Shown here: positions 1 to 6,174 of the stretch, piece by piece
Layout: every line of letters starts with the position of its first letter
Position numbering within the stretch: the first letter of the stretch is position 1
Assembly (NCBI GenBank): GCA_028279085.1
Contig: JANQSX010000019.1
Coordinates: 1-10,977, forward strand
From: Bdellovibrionales bacterium
GTDB taxonomy: Bacteria > Bdellovibrionota > Bdellovibrionia > Bdellovibrionales > UBA1609
DNA length: 10,977 nt
Direction: 5' to 3'
Program-made: the position numbers and the translations under genes
Notes under the pieces: generated by a model
Databases searched by the model: none
What the model was told of the DNA's origin: nothing
What the model saw: only the letters and a program-made list of their open reading frames with translations

Positions 1-1891
1 TTTTATCTTTTGAAAAAAGAGCTTTAAGTTTACTGAAAATCCCTTTCTTTTTTGTCTTACTGGAAGCATCTTTTTCTTTTGTGTGTTTGCTTTGTGAAGT
101 GCTTTGTGTGTTTTGTGATACATCTTCTTTTTGATCAATATTTTCAGGATCGTTTTTAGCCATGTTTTTATCACTTACTTTAGAAGCATCATTTTCAATA
201 TCTTTTGCTTTTTCATCAGATTTATTTTCAATCATGTCTTTGGAATTTTTAGGATCAGTTTCAGCGATATTTTTTGAGTCTGTACTTTTTTTATTATTTT
301 GCGCTCCTTTTTTTGAGGATGGGGCACGGGAAGTTTGTGCATTATTATTCTGTGCTGATTGACCGGGGTTTTGTTTTGATTGAGTTGCTGCTTTTGCATT
401 CCATTCAGGACCACTTCCTGGTCCACTTCCTGTTCCACTTTCCAAGCCTTTTTCATAGGCCAGGCCTTTAGTTCCGCCTGGTAAAGATGCACTATGCAGC
501 TCATTTTCCGGAACAGGAGGTAATGCAAAATCGCCTTTCATCAATCCTCCGGCTCCTGTAATATTAACTTGAGTTTCATCACTGGGCTTTGTGCCTGCTC
601 TGGCTTGTTCTTCGCATTTAGCGGCGGATAAGGCGCTTTTTAAGACTTCTTCACCATGTTGAGCCATTTGGTCGGCTTTTTCTTGTTTTGATTCACACTG
701 AGCCGGGACAGGTGCCAGTTCTTTTATGTATTTTTCTACATAGTGCTTAATAAGATCTTCACTACATGTGTGTTTATTATGATCATAAGAAACTTCCGTA
801 TTCAAATCAAGAGAGCAGTGTTCTTTAAAAACAGAAGGTACAGTTTCTGTTATTTGTGTATTACAGTGTTCCTTGCAAGAAGAGATAATTGTATCACATT
901 TTGCAGCCATTTTTTGCACGATATTTCCTATGTCACCAAGTTTCTCTTTAACTTTCCGGCAGTTTTCAGAAATTCCGGAACTGGAAGCTCCTTGTTTGTT
1001 AATGCTATCGAGTAATTCTTGAGTTTCTTCGTCAGTGCATTTTAGAGGTTCATCACAACAGAGGATGGCTTTATCTTTAAGGTTGTTACATTCTGTAGTG
1101 GCATTATTAAAAGCTTCTACAATTTCTTGTTCACATTTTGTTCCTGTTCCCATTTCACATTTGTTTTTTCGCCATTCAAATTGACCTTTTGGTAAATTAT
1201 TTGGGTCTTGAGGTAGAGAACCTTCTATTTGTGCTTGAAGTTTTTGGCATTCACTAAGCCCAATTGCTGTGTTGGTGTTGCTGCAATTGTCTCTAATTTT
1301 TTCACTTTGTTGTGCACAGTAGTTTTCACAACCACCTTCACAGACAAGTGTTGCCCCTGGTGGACCTGATTGACTTATCGTCTTGAGTTGTTTTTTACAA
1401 GCATGTGCTAACTCTTTTTGTATTTGTCGTTGATTTTCATCAGCACAACTACTTTGAAGTGCTTGAACATTGCTATCACTACCTACATTAACTGTATGGT
1501 TGAAACTTTCACTACATGATGACAAACATTGTGCCTTTTCATGCTTTAAATATCCATTAGCTTCTTCACATTGGTACATTTGATTTTCAGGAGCGACACT
1601 GTCAATATCCTTTTCACACTTTGCTGTACATTTTTGGGTAAGACAATTTTTAAATCTGTCTATGTCATCTGGGTTACAGGGACAATCACCAGGTAAATGA
1701 TTGTTTTCATGGAGGATTGTTTGTTTGATAGAATAACAGGCTCCTTCTATAATATTATCAGCATCATTCGCTTTAATACCGCCTGTTGAAGTTGAACCTG
1801 TAAAAATATCCCCATCTGCAGCTGCTGATTCATCCATAGAAACAGAAAGAGTAATAATGCAAAAAGATAAAATTATAAATAAAGATTTCAT
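1..1891 (-). CDS. Cys-rich secreted protein, 3' end beyond window
   Basis: This is an uninterrupted reading frame of 630 codons that is still open at the left edge, so the C-terminus is missing. The start is ATG at 1891; the Shine-Dalgarno sequence before it is weak. The N-terminus (MKSLFIILSFCIITLSVS) is a signal peptide, probably cleaved after the SAAA segment, so the protein is exported. Residues about 51-425 hold some 30 cysteines, several in CX3C spacing (CTAKC, CLSSC, CEGGC, CENYC, CKEHC), suggesting a helical, disulfide-stapled ectodomain. A Gly/Ser/Pro linker follows around 480-500, then a low-complexity Lys/Ser/Asp/Asn/Gln-rich tail with a basic KKKGIFSKLKALF segment near the edge. 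I recognise no family and assign no function; a surface or periplasmic structural or adhesive role is only a guess. The next gene on the same strand is separated from it by a terminator, so it probably has its own promoter. Confidence 0.85.
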   Translation of the reverse strand, partial: MKSLFIILSFCIITLSVSMDESAAADGDIFTGSTSTGGIKANDADNIIEGACYSIKQTILHENNHLPGDCPCNPDDIDRFKNCLTQKCTAKCEKDIDSVAPENQMYQCEEANGYLKHEKAQCLSSCSESFNHTVNVGSDSNVQALQSSCADENQRQIQKELAHACKKQLKTISQSGPPGATLVCEGGCENYCAQQSEKIRDNCSNTNTAIGLSECQKLQAQIEGSLPQDPNNLPKGQFEWRKNKCEMGTGTKCEQEIVEAFNNATTECNNLKDKAILCCDEPLKCTDEETQELLDSINKQGASSSGISENCRKVKEKLGDIGNIVQKMAAKCDTIISSCKEHCNTQITETVPSVFKEHCSLDLNTEVSYDHNKHTCSEDLIKHYVEKYIKELAPVPAQCESKQEKADQMAQHGEEVLKSALSAAKCEEQARAGTKPSDETQVNITGAGGLMKGDFALPPVPENELHSASLPGGTKGLAYEKGLESGTGSGPGSGPEWNAKAATQSKQNPGQSAQNNNAQTSRAPSSKKGAQNNKKSTDSKNIAETDPKNSKDMIENKSDEKAKDIENDASKVSDKNMAKNDPENIDQKEDVSQNTQSTSQSKHTKEKDASSKTKKKGIFSKLKALFSKDK

Positions 1892-1944
1892 TGAATCTTA
1901 TTCGGTATTTTATGAAAAAGACTGAATATTATTTCTTGATAAAT

Positions 1945-1981
1945 AAAAAAAGCTCCTATTTTTAGTAAAATAGAAGCTTTT
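1945..1981 (-). terminator. Rho-independent terminator of the Sel1-like gene
   Basis: The arms at 1948-1962 and 1967-1981 pair over 14 of 15 positions (AAAAGCT-c-CTATTTT against AAAATAG-a-AGCTTTT) with a four-base TAGT loop. Read on the minus strand, the hairpin is followed by a run of T (the A tract at 1945-1950). It lies 27 bases after the stop of the gene at 2008-2916 and before the start of the next minus-strand gene, so it separates the two transcripts. Confidence 0.8.
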
Positions 1982-2007
1982 AAAAAATTATAGAAATGAA
2001 AGACTAC

Positions 2008-2916
2008 TTATGAACGCTGGGCAACAGCAAGGCCTGGAGATTTTTTTAACTCTCTAAACAAGGTTTTTACTGCTTTTCCCATTGGATTAAGTATTTCTTT
2101 ATGTTTGTTACAGTTAGTTACATTTACTGAACAACTATCAGCTATTTGTAGCCTTTCGTTCTCTAGAGGGTAAATAGTTTCTACAAAATCCAAATAAGCC
2201 TGACATTCTATTTGTTGTGTTCTATATACTCGTTCTTTTTTCTCTTTCCAAACATCAAGTGCCGGTCTGTTTACACAGTTGGTTGCTGCATCTCCCATCT
2301 TTTGTAGAATCTCTAAAGTGTTAGAATGAAAGGTGCCATTTGTTGCAATGTCTTTCATAATGTCAAAATATATATTAAAGTGGAGAGCGGGTAGTCTAGT
2401 AAACACTCTATAGCTCACAGTACCTACATACTCTAAATATTCCACATCTTCTCCTTCAGGATAAGAAGATGTAGTTTCAATTTGATCTGCTGCTCTTTCA
2501 TAATAAGTAATAGCTGTATAAGCATTTTCCATATTCGCTGTCTTTACATCATCAAAAGACTGGTTCTTATCATAATAGCTTCCTAATACTCTAGTAGCTG
2601 CAACATACCCTCCTTCAGAAGCACTACGCATGTGTTTTAACCCATCATCATACATCCCAATACATATAGCAGTAAATCCTAATATATATCTAGTATCAGG
2701 TGTTAGATTATTTCTTTGTGCTTCTAGCACTGCGTTGTAATGTTGTAGGGTATTAACTGAACTATCACACTTGAGTGTATTTACTATTCCATAGCTGCTT
2801 AAGGAAAAAACAAAAGCTAAAGCCAAAATACCTACTGTTGCAGTTTTTTGTATCAGTGTTCGTTTTTCTGAATTAAAATTGAGGTAACTTTTTTTACTTA
2901 TTTTTACTTTTTCCAT
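2008..2916 (-). CDS. Membrane-anchored Sel1/TPR-like repeat protein
   Basis: The product has 302 residues. The start at 2916 is fixed by a strong Shine-Dalgarno AAGGAGG eight bases upstream. A basic N-terminus of about 24 residues precedes one hydrophobic helix (about 25-45, VGILALAFVFSLSSYGIV), which makes it a signal anchor or a long signal peptide; the rest should be periplasmic or extracellular. Residues about 65-150 carry helical repeats resembling Sel1-like/TPR units (GLKHMRSASEGGYVAATRVL, then AITYYERAADQ), a fold normally used for protein contacts. Five cysteines follow in the exported part, several in the C-terminal half. The repeat assignment rests on pattern alone and the C-terminal half is unrecognised. 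The gene is monocistronic: a terminator follows it and repeats lie upstream. A scaffold or adaptor role is inference from the fold. Confidence 0.75.
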   Translation of the reverse strand: MEKVKISKKSYLNFNSEKRTLIQKTATVGILALAFVFSLSSYGIVNTLKCDSSVNTLQHYNAVLEAQRNNLTPDTRYILGFTAICIGMYDDGLKHMRSASEGGYVAATRVLGSYYDKNQSFDDVKTANMENAYTAITYYERAADQIETTSSYPEGEDVEYLEYVGTVSYRVFTRLPALHFNIYFDIMKDIATNGTFHSNTLEILQKMGDAATNCVNRPALDVWKEKKERVYRTQQIECQAYLDFVETIYPLENERLQIADSCSVNVTNCNKHKEILNPMGKAVKTLFRELKKSPGLAVAQRS

Positions 2917-2958
2917 TTTTGTTTCCTCCTTCTTTTATTTGTTATTGCCTCTTAAAAT

Positions 2959-3194
2959 TCGTCCTTCCGGTTTAAGTTTGTCCTTCTGTCTTAAGCCTCG
3001 TCCTTCCGGCGCAGGCCGGAATCCAGAAAAAGTTTCATGCATTACTGGATTCCCGTTTTCACGGGAATGACAGCAACTATTGAAAATTCGTCATTTCGGC
3101 GCAGGCTCGTCCTTCCGGTTTAAGTTTGTCCTTCTGTCTTAAGCTTCGTCCTTCCGGCGCAGGCTCGTCCTTCCGGACTTGATCCGGAATCCAG
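2959..3194. repeat. Clustered CCGG/GGAATCCAG dispersed repeats
   Basis: A 58-bp unit occurs at 2959-3016 and again at 3107-3164 with one mismatch (C/T at position 2997 of the first copy). Each unit is built from short blocks beginning TCGTCCTTC. Between the copies, GGAATCCAG (3018-3026) pairs with CTGGATTCC (3045-3053), and ATTCCCG (3049-3055) pairs with CGGGAAT (3062-3068), so alternative hairpins are possible. The right end has another hairpin, TTCCGGA-CTTGA-TCCGGAA, at 3171-3187. It is GC-richer than the surroundings. The same family appears at 9057-9173 and at the right edge. This looks like a palindromic intergenic repeat (REP/MITE-like) that has expanded locally; no transposase is present. 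Confidence 0.8.
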
Positions 3195-3788
3195 AAAGCA
3201 CATTTATCTTCTTAGGTATATTTATATGCAAGAATTAGGACTGGAATATCTATTTGTATGTCGGACTATGTTTGTACCTAAGATCACTTATGTTTTTTAT
3301 TAAAAGTTTTATCTCCTTACTTTTTTCAAAAATAGTTTAAAGTGTCTTTTTTATTTACGCTTGTGTAATTTATTTACACTATATACATTTTATTTCAACT
3401 ATATGTTTAATTGCAATATTATTTTACAAGTTGAATTTTATCGTTTTGTGAAGCTTTCTTTTTAAGCTATGAATTATATTAGATTTATTTTTATAAATAG
3501 AAAATTACTACCTTTGTAATATTTTCATTCTGCTTGATGTAAGAAAACAGAAGCTTTTATTCCTACACATTTTTCTTATTTTAGTGCAAGTTAGGACTTT
3601 TAGGCTAGAGAGGGAGATGAAATTATCAATACTGCTGATGTCATCTGTACATTTCTCTGTGCATTCTCTAATACGACAACTTCGGAATTTTTCTGGACCT
3701 AAGCTCTTGTTTAATTTTGTTCAATAGAAAGTTATTTTTACTTTTATTAAAAATTTAGGTTTATATTAAATAGTACATATTATATCAG
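3195..3788. other. AT-rich intergenic stretch, no convincing gene
   Basis: About 590 bases without a supported gene. It holds a 6-bp inverted repeat GTGTAA-N5-TTACAC (3363-3379) that could be a regulator site, a weak hairpin around 3503-3527, and from about 3553 a stretch resembling the leader of the lipoprotein gene at 4724, followed by a short frame described separately. I see no tRNA, ribosomal RNA, recombinase or CRISPR pattern, and no clear terminator for the toxin-antitoxin operon that ends at 3789. Confidence 0.5.
3617..3727 (+). pseudogene. Possible degenerate small lipoprotein gene (36 codons)
   Basis: An ATG at 3617 opens a 36-codon frame (MKLSILLMSSVHF...) with a GGGAG directly against the start codon, too close to be a good ribosome site. 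The stretch before it (about 3553-3616) resembles the stretch before the lipoprotein gene at 4724: both share a T-rich block with ACATTTTT, then AG-GCAA, at about the same distance from ATGAAA, with roughly 70% identity by eye over some 43 bases. The peptide starts like the lipoprotein (MKLL...) but diverges after a few residues and lacks a lipobox cysteine. I read it as a decayed paralogue or a duplicated promoter region; AT-rich composition makes chance similarity possible. Confidence 0.25.
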
Positions 3789-4103
3789 TTAAGCACTTTT
3801 ACTAGTCCTTGGCAATTCGACAGATAATCTTACTTTCAATTTAAAAACATCTTCTATATGGTTTGATAATTTATCCATACTCCATTTTTGTCTTCCAGAA
3901 ACAAAATCAGATACGGCTTGAATAGATAAACCAGATTTATCAGCAAAATACTTCAAACCCATTGCTTTAATGGTTTCACGAAGTGCTTCATCTACAGACA
4001 GTTTTTCTCTTTCAATAATATTTAGTAAATACCCACGAGCATATTTAGGTTTTTTAAATTTTTGAGCTAATACTTCATTATAACTTTTATTTCTATTAGC
4101 CAT
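3789..4103 (-). CDS. XRE-family antitoxin of type II toxin-antitoxin system
   Basis: The product is 104 residues from the ATG at 4103. An ATG six bases further upstream (4109) directly abuts the Shine-Dalgarno GAAAGGAGG (4110-4118), whereas 4103 has ideal six-base spacing, so 4103 is the likelier start. Residues about 48-80 form a helix-turn-helix (GLKYFADKSGLSIQAVSDFV) of Cro/C1 type. The layout matches the addiction-module antidote proteins (COG3636-like) that pair with RelE-type killer proteins. It lies 33 bases after the toxin gene, in the toxin-first order typical of HigBA-like operons. It should bind and neutralise the toxin and repress the shared promoter, where a palindrome is present. 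Function is inferred from motif and pairing. Confidence 0.85.
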   Translation of the reverse strand: MANRNKSYNEVLAQKFKKPKYARGYLLNIIEREKLSVDEALRETIKAMGLKYFADKSGLSIQAVSDFVSGRQKWSMDKLSNHIEDVFKLKVRLSVELPRTSKSA

Positions 4104-4136
4104 CTTCATCCTCCTTTCTATGTAAGTTCATTTCCT

Positions 4137-4460
4137 TTATGATTTGTTTTGCTTCTCCCAATACTCACGGGCTTTTTGAATATCTCTTCTTTGTGTTTTT
4201 TTATCTCCTCCCATTAGCAGAAGAATTAATTTCTTTTCTTTCTCTCCAAAGTAAACTCTCAATCCACTACCATGAGAAATCTTAATTTCAAATAATCCTC
4301 CTTTTAAGTTCTTGATGGACTTTTTAGCACCACCTTGAGCAACTCTTTGAATATAACGATCTACAATAATTTGGCTATTCATATCTAGCTTATTCATCCA
4401 CTCTAGAAAAGGAGCTTTCCCTCTACTTGTTACATAATACTCGATGCTTCTTGTTATCAT
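4137..4460 (-). CDS. RelE/HigB-like toxin (addiction module killer protein)
   Basis: The product has 107 residues, the usual length for the family. Diagnostic motifs are GLRVYF (66-71), LLMGGDKKTQ (81-90) and RDIQKA (92-97), the signature of the COG3657-type killer proteins in the RelE/ParE superfamily, which are generally ribosome-dependent or mRNA-directed RNases. The conserved Arg in GLRVYF and the following basic patch are intact and there is no frameshift, so it looks functional. It is first in a two-gene operon with the XRE antitoxin. Its own Shine-Dalgarno (AGGA, about 13 bases upstream) is poor, while the antitoxin has a strong one, consistent with antitoxin being made in excess. Whether it cleaves mRNA or another target cannot be told from sequence. 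Confidence 0.88.
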   Translation of the reverse strand: MITRSIEYYVTSRGKAPFLEWMNKLDMNSQIIVDRYIQRVAQGGAKKSIKNLKGGLFEIKISHGSGLRVYFGEKEKKLILLLMGGDKKTQRRDIQKAREYWEKQNKS

Positions 4461-4502
4461 TTATTTATGTTTCCTGTCGTCCCCTATAGTCAGTTTTCCT
4501 AT

Positions 4503-4531
4503 AAACTACATAAAAATATGTAGTTTGTCAA
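4503..4531 (-). promoter_or_regulatory. Toxin-antitoxin promoter with embedded operator palindrome
   Basis: On the minus strand a consensus -35 TTGACA (4531-4526) is followed by a 17-base spacer and TAGTTT (4508-4503), which fits TAnnnT. A perfect 10-bp inverted repeat, AAACTACATA-AAAA-TATGTAGTTT (4503-4526), fills the spacer and the -10. It lies 43 bases upstream of the toxin start. A repressor dimer on this palindrome would block polymerase directly, as expected for autoregulation by the XRE antitoxin or the toxin-antitoxin complex. Confidence 0.72.
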
Positions 4532-4564
4532 GATTTAAAAATATTTATTTTCACAAAGAAAAAG

Positions 4565-4638
4565 AATCACATCCAAGCCATAAAAATCTGTGAAAACAGG
4601 ACAAAGTTGGTCCCCTATTTTGCATTTTGGATGTGATT
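4565..4638. other. Long-armed inverted repeat, possible structured RNA or recombination site
   Basis: A perfect 12-bp inverted repeat, AATCACATCCAA (4565-4576) and TTGGATGTGATT (4627-4638), encloses 50 bases. Inside, AAAAT (4583-4587) can pair with ATTTT (4617-4621); CTGT-GAAA-ACAG (4588-4599) can form a GNRA-type tetraloop hairpin; and GAC (4600-4602) can pair with GTC (4610-4612). Together this gives a branched fold. It lies between the divergent toxin promoter and the plus-strand lipoprotein gene. No T tract follows on either strand, so it is not an ordinary terminator. I recognise no RNA family. Confidence 0.4.
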
Positions 4639-4723
4639 TGGGTGTGAACCTGTAAAACAACTTTTTATTTCTGTACATTTTTGTTATTTCAGAGCAAACT
4701 GGAATCCATCTTAGAGCAGCAAA

Positions 4724-4939
4724 ATGAAACTACTAATAATAATATTATGTTTTTTGTTTATTACCTGTGCACGAGAATCAATATGCTATATTAGTATTGG
4801 GAGAGATGATGTTATTGAAGCTATAGAAGCAGGAGAAGATTGCAGTTCAATAGCATATTGTGCGGATGGAGAAGTAGATAAAAGTATATTAAAAGCATGT
4901 TTGGAAGAGAAAGAAAAAATAGAGAAAAAAAGCAAGTGA
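4724..4939 (+). CDS. Small Cys-containing lipoprotein, unknown function
   Basis: A 71-residue protein with an N-terminal signal MKLLIIILCFLFITC. The cysteine at 15 ends a lipobox-like FITC, so it is probably lipidated and membrane-tethered, although the -3 residue is not the preferred Leu. The mature part is short and acidic with four cysteines (about residues 21, 40, 46 and 59), then a charged lysine/glutamate tail (EEKEKIEKKSK). There is no good Shine-Dalgarno before the ATG. It precedes adk on the same strand with a ~96-base gap that contains a possible adk promoter, so it need not be in an operon with it. Its upstream sequence resembles that at 3553-3616, and its C-terminus loosely resembles the remnant at 7003-7116. 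No known family is recognised. Confidence 0.65.
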   Translation: MKLLIIILCFLFITCARESICYISIGRDDVIEAIEAGEDCSSIAYCADGEVDKSILKACLEEKEKIEKKSK

Positions 4940-4988
4940 ATACCTCCTGGTACTAATTACTATTTTCTTTTCCTATGTATTAAAGTTG

Positions 4989-4997
4989 TGCTATATT
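4989..4997 (+). promoter_or_regulatory. Possible extended -10 promoter for adk
   Basis: TG-C-TATATT forms an extended -10 element about 39 bases before the adk ATG, predicting a leader of roughly 30 bases. No convincing -35 is visible, which extended -10 promoters can tolerate. AT-rich surroundings raise the chance of a false match. Confidence 0.35.
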
Positions 4998-5035
4998 CTT
5001 CTGAATTAATTTTTTATTTCTGATTGAGAGAAAGT

Positions 5036-5677
5036 ATGAACTTATTGTTATTTGGAGCGCCCGGAACGGGTAAAGGCACACAATCTTCTTTTCTTATTTC
5101 TCAGTATAAACTTCATCATATCAGCACGGGTGATCTCTTTCGTAAAGCGCTTGGAGAGAAAACTCCATTGGGTTTAAAAGCGCAGTCCTATATGGATAGG
5201 GGAGAGCTGGTTCCTGACTCGATAGTGATTGCTCTTATAGAGGAAGTGTTAGCTGATATAAAATCCGGGTTTATTTTAGATGGTTTTCCAAGAACATTAG
5301 CGCAAGCGGAGGCTTTGGACTCTTTATTAAAAAACATAACTTTAGACTTGGATAAAGTTTTATATTTAAAGGTTCCTGAATCTATTTTGATTGAGAGAAT
5401 TGTTGGCCGGCGGGTGGCGGAAAAAAGCGGTCATGTTTATCATATAAAGTTTAACCCTCCTCTTAAAAAAGGTGTTTGTGATAAAAGCGGGGAAAAACTA
5501 ATACACAGAAATGACGATAGGGAAGAGGTAGTAAAGCAAAGATTAAAAGCTTACAGAGAGCAGACAGAGCCTTTAATTGAATACTATCGTGAAAAAAATA
5601 TTTTATTTGAATTGGATGGCTGTGGTTCACCAAAAGAAGTCTTTCCCCGCCTTCAATTAATGCTAAGTATTTCATAA
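5036..5677 (+). CDS. adk: Adenylate kinase
   Basis: Adenylate kinase makes two ADP from ATP and AMP in the cytoplasm and is essential for adenine nucleotide balance. The start is taken as ATG at 5036, giving 213 residues, the normal bacterial length; a TTG twelve bases upstream only adds four residues. The P-loop is GAPGTGKG (7-14), the AMP-site motif STGD is at 30-33, and LDGFPR is at 81-86. The long LID domain begins at GRRV (124) and runs to RNDD (158-161). The LID lacks the paired CX2C cysteines of zinc-binding forms and has a single cysteine at 148. The catalytic and binding residues expected for the family are all present. The final 32 codons are the oddity: their DNA is repeated downstream at 7139 and 8499, with a different terminal sequence, so the present C-terminus (LQLMLSIS) may be the product of recombination. 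Confidence 0.97.
   Translation: MNLLLFGAPGTGKGTQSSFLISQYKLHHISTGDLFRKALGEKTPLGLKAQSYMDRGELVPDSIVIALIEEVLADIKSGFILDGFPRTLAQAEALDSLLKNITLDLDKVLYLKVPESILIERIVGRRVAEKSGHVYHIKFNPPLKKGVCDKSGEKLIHRNDDREEVVKQRLKAYREQTEPLIEYYREKNILFELDGCGSPKEVFPRLQLMLSIS
5583..5657 (+). repeat. adk 3'-end repeat, copy 1 (inside adk)
   Basis: These 75 bases within the last codons of adk match 7139-7213 with a single difference (C at 5645, T at 7201). The sequence encodes YREKNILFELDGCGSPKEVF and beyond. After 5657 the two copies diverge, although both stay in frame to a stop. Confidence 0.95.
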
Positions 5678-5687
5678 AATTAAGTAG

Positions 5688-5722
5688 GAAATATATGAAA
5701 TAAATATTCATATTTCTTTTTT
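5688..5722 (+). terminator. Possible terminator after adk
   Basis: GAAATAT-(AT)-GAA (5688-5699) can pair with TTCATATTTC (5707-5716), leaving a two-base bulge and a seven-base loop, and is followed by six T (5717-5722). The stem is nearly all A/T. An alternative 11-bp inverted repeat (5697-5707 with 5730-5740) overlaps it. It sits between convergent genes. Confidence 0.45.
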
Positions 5723-5762
5723 CTGGAGTATATTTATTTCCTAGTTCAATATATTGATACAT

Positions 5763-5773
5763 AAGTCAATCGT
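5763..5773. repeat. 11-bp direct repeat, left side of protease cassette 1
   Basis: AAGTCAATCGT occurs here and at 7001-7011, in the same orientation, flanking the minus-strand lipoprotein and metalloprotease genes. Similarity continues loosely on both sides (ATA before, TTCAT shortly after). It could be a target-site duplication or a recombination footprint. Confidence 0.5.
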
Positions 5774-5776
5774 ACT

Positions 5777-6097
5777 TCATGTATTGCTTTTGCACCTAAA
5801 AATTTCTTCTGCTTCCTTCACTTTCTCAGGAAAAAGCTTTTCATAGGCTTTTCGAACTTCATTTATTGGATAGATTTCATCATCTAAAAAATATCCTGCT
5901 TGTATCATTTTCTCATCTATATTAATACTATTTTCTTTTAGATAAGATTCATCTGCTGGTTTAATATTGTTTTTTATATATTTATGTAATTTTTCTTGTT
6001 CTTTCTTTGTAAGCGTTATTATTCCATCAGTGCATGTATTAGTATTGTGACAAGAACTGGTAGTAAGTAATATAAAGAAAGATATTAACAATCTCAT
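5777..6097 (-). CDS. Small lipoprotein paired with matrixin-like protease
   Basis: The product is 106 residues. The start is supported by a strong AGGAGGG eight bases before the ATG. The signal peptide MRLLISFFILLTTSSC ends at Cys16, probably a lipidation site although the -3 residue is Thr. The mature part is charged and helical, with phrases (LTKKEQ, PADESYLKEN, INIDEK, YFLDDE) that align with the lipoprotein at 8147 (LTEEEI, PLDKEFVREN, INEKYYSSDD), so the two are paralogues; this one carries about 25 extra C-terminal residues. It follows a protease gene, as its paralogue does. A role as inhibitor, chaperone or immunity partner of the protease is inferred only from this conserved pairing. 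A short leader frame (6111-6146) ends at its ribosome site. Confidence 0.75.
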   Translation of the reverse strand: MRLLISFFILLTTSSCHNTNTCTDGIITLTKKEQEKLHKYIKNNIKPADESYLKENSINIDEKMIQAGYFLDDEIYPINEVRKAYEKLFPEKVKEAEEIFRCKSNT

Positions 6098-6110
6098 ATA
6101 ATATACCCTC

Positions 6111-6146
6111 CTATTTTTGTTTTATAAAAAAGTATTTAAAGCTCAA
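6111..6146 (-). CDS. Possible 11-codon leader peptide
   Basis: On the minus strand a strong Shine-Dalgarno AAGAGGAGGA (6160-6151) sits four bases before a TTG that opens MSFKYFFIKQK and stops at TAG. That TAG overlaps the AGGAGGG ribosome site of the following lipoprotein gene. The geometry allows translational coupling between the protease gene and the lipoprotein gene. It could instead be the remnant of a lost gene start. Confidence 0.3.
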   Translation of the reverse strand: MSFKYFFIKQK

Positions 6147-6174
6147 TAGATCCTCCTCTTAGGTAACAAATTTT

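Noticed and set aside
162..1015. Open frames at 162-362 (+), 232-528 (-), 274-471 (+) and 743-1015 (+)
   Set aside because: All lie inside the long minus-strand Cys-rich gene in other frames, lack ribosome sites and give low-complexity or implausible proteins.
2959..3194. CRISPR array
   Set aside because: Repeat units are irregular, palindromic and unevenly spaced, spacers are not unique, and no cas gene is near.
4565..4638. Rho-independent terminator
   Set aside because: The loop is 50 bases and no T run follows the arms on either strand.
5463..5762. Minus-strand frame opposite the adk 3' end, with a counterpart at 8394-8615
   Set aside because: They share a short peptide (IEGGxRLLLVNH) only because both are antisense to copies of the adk 3' end; neither has a ribosome site.
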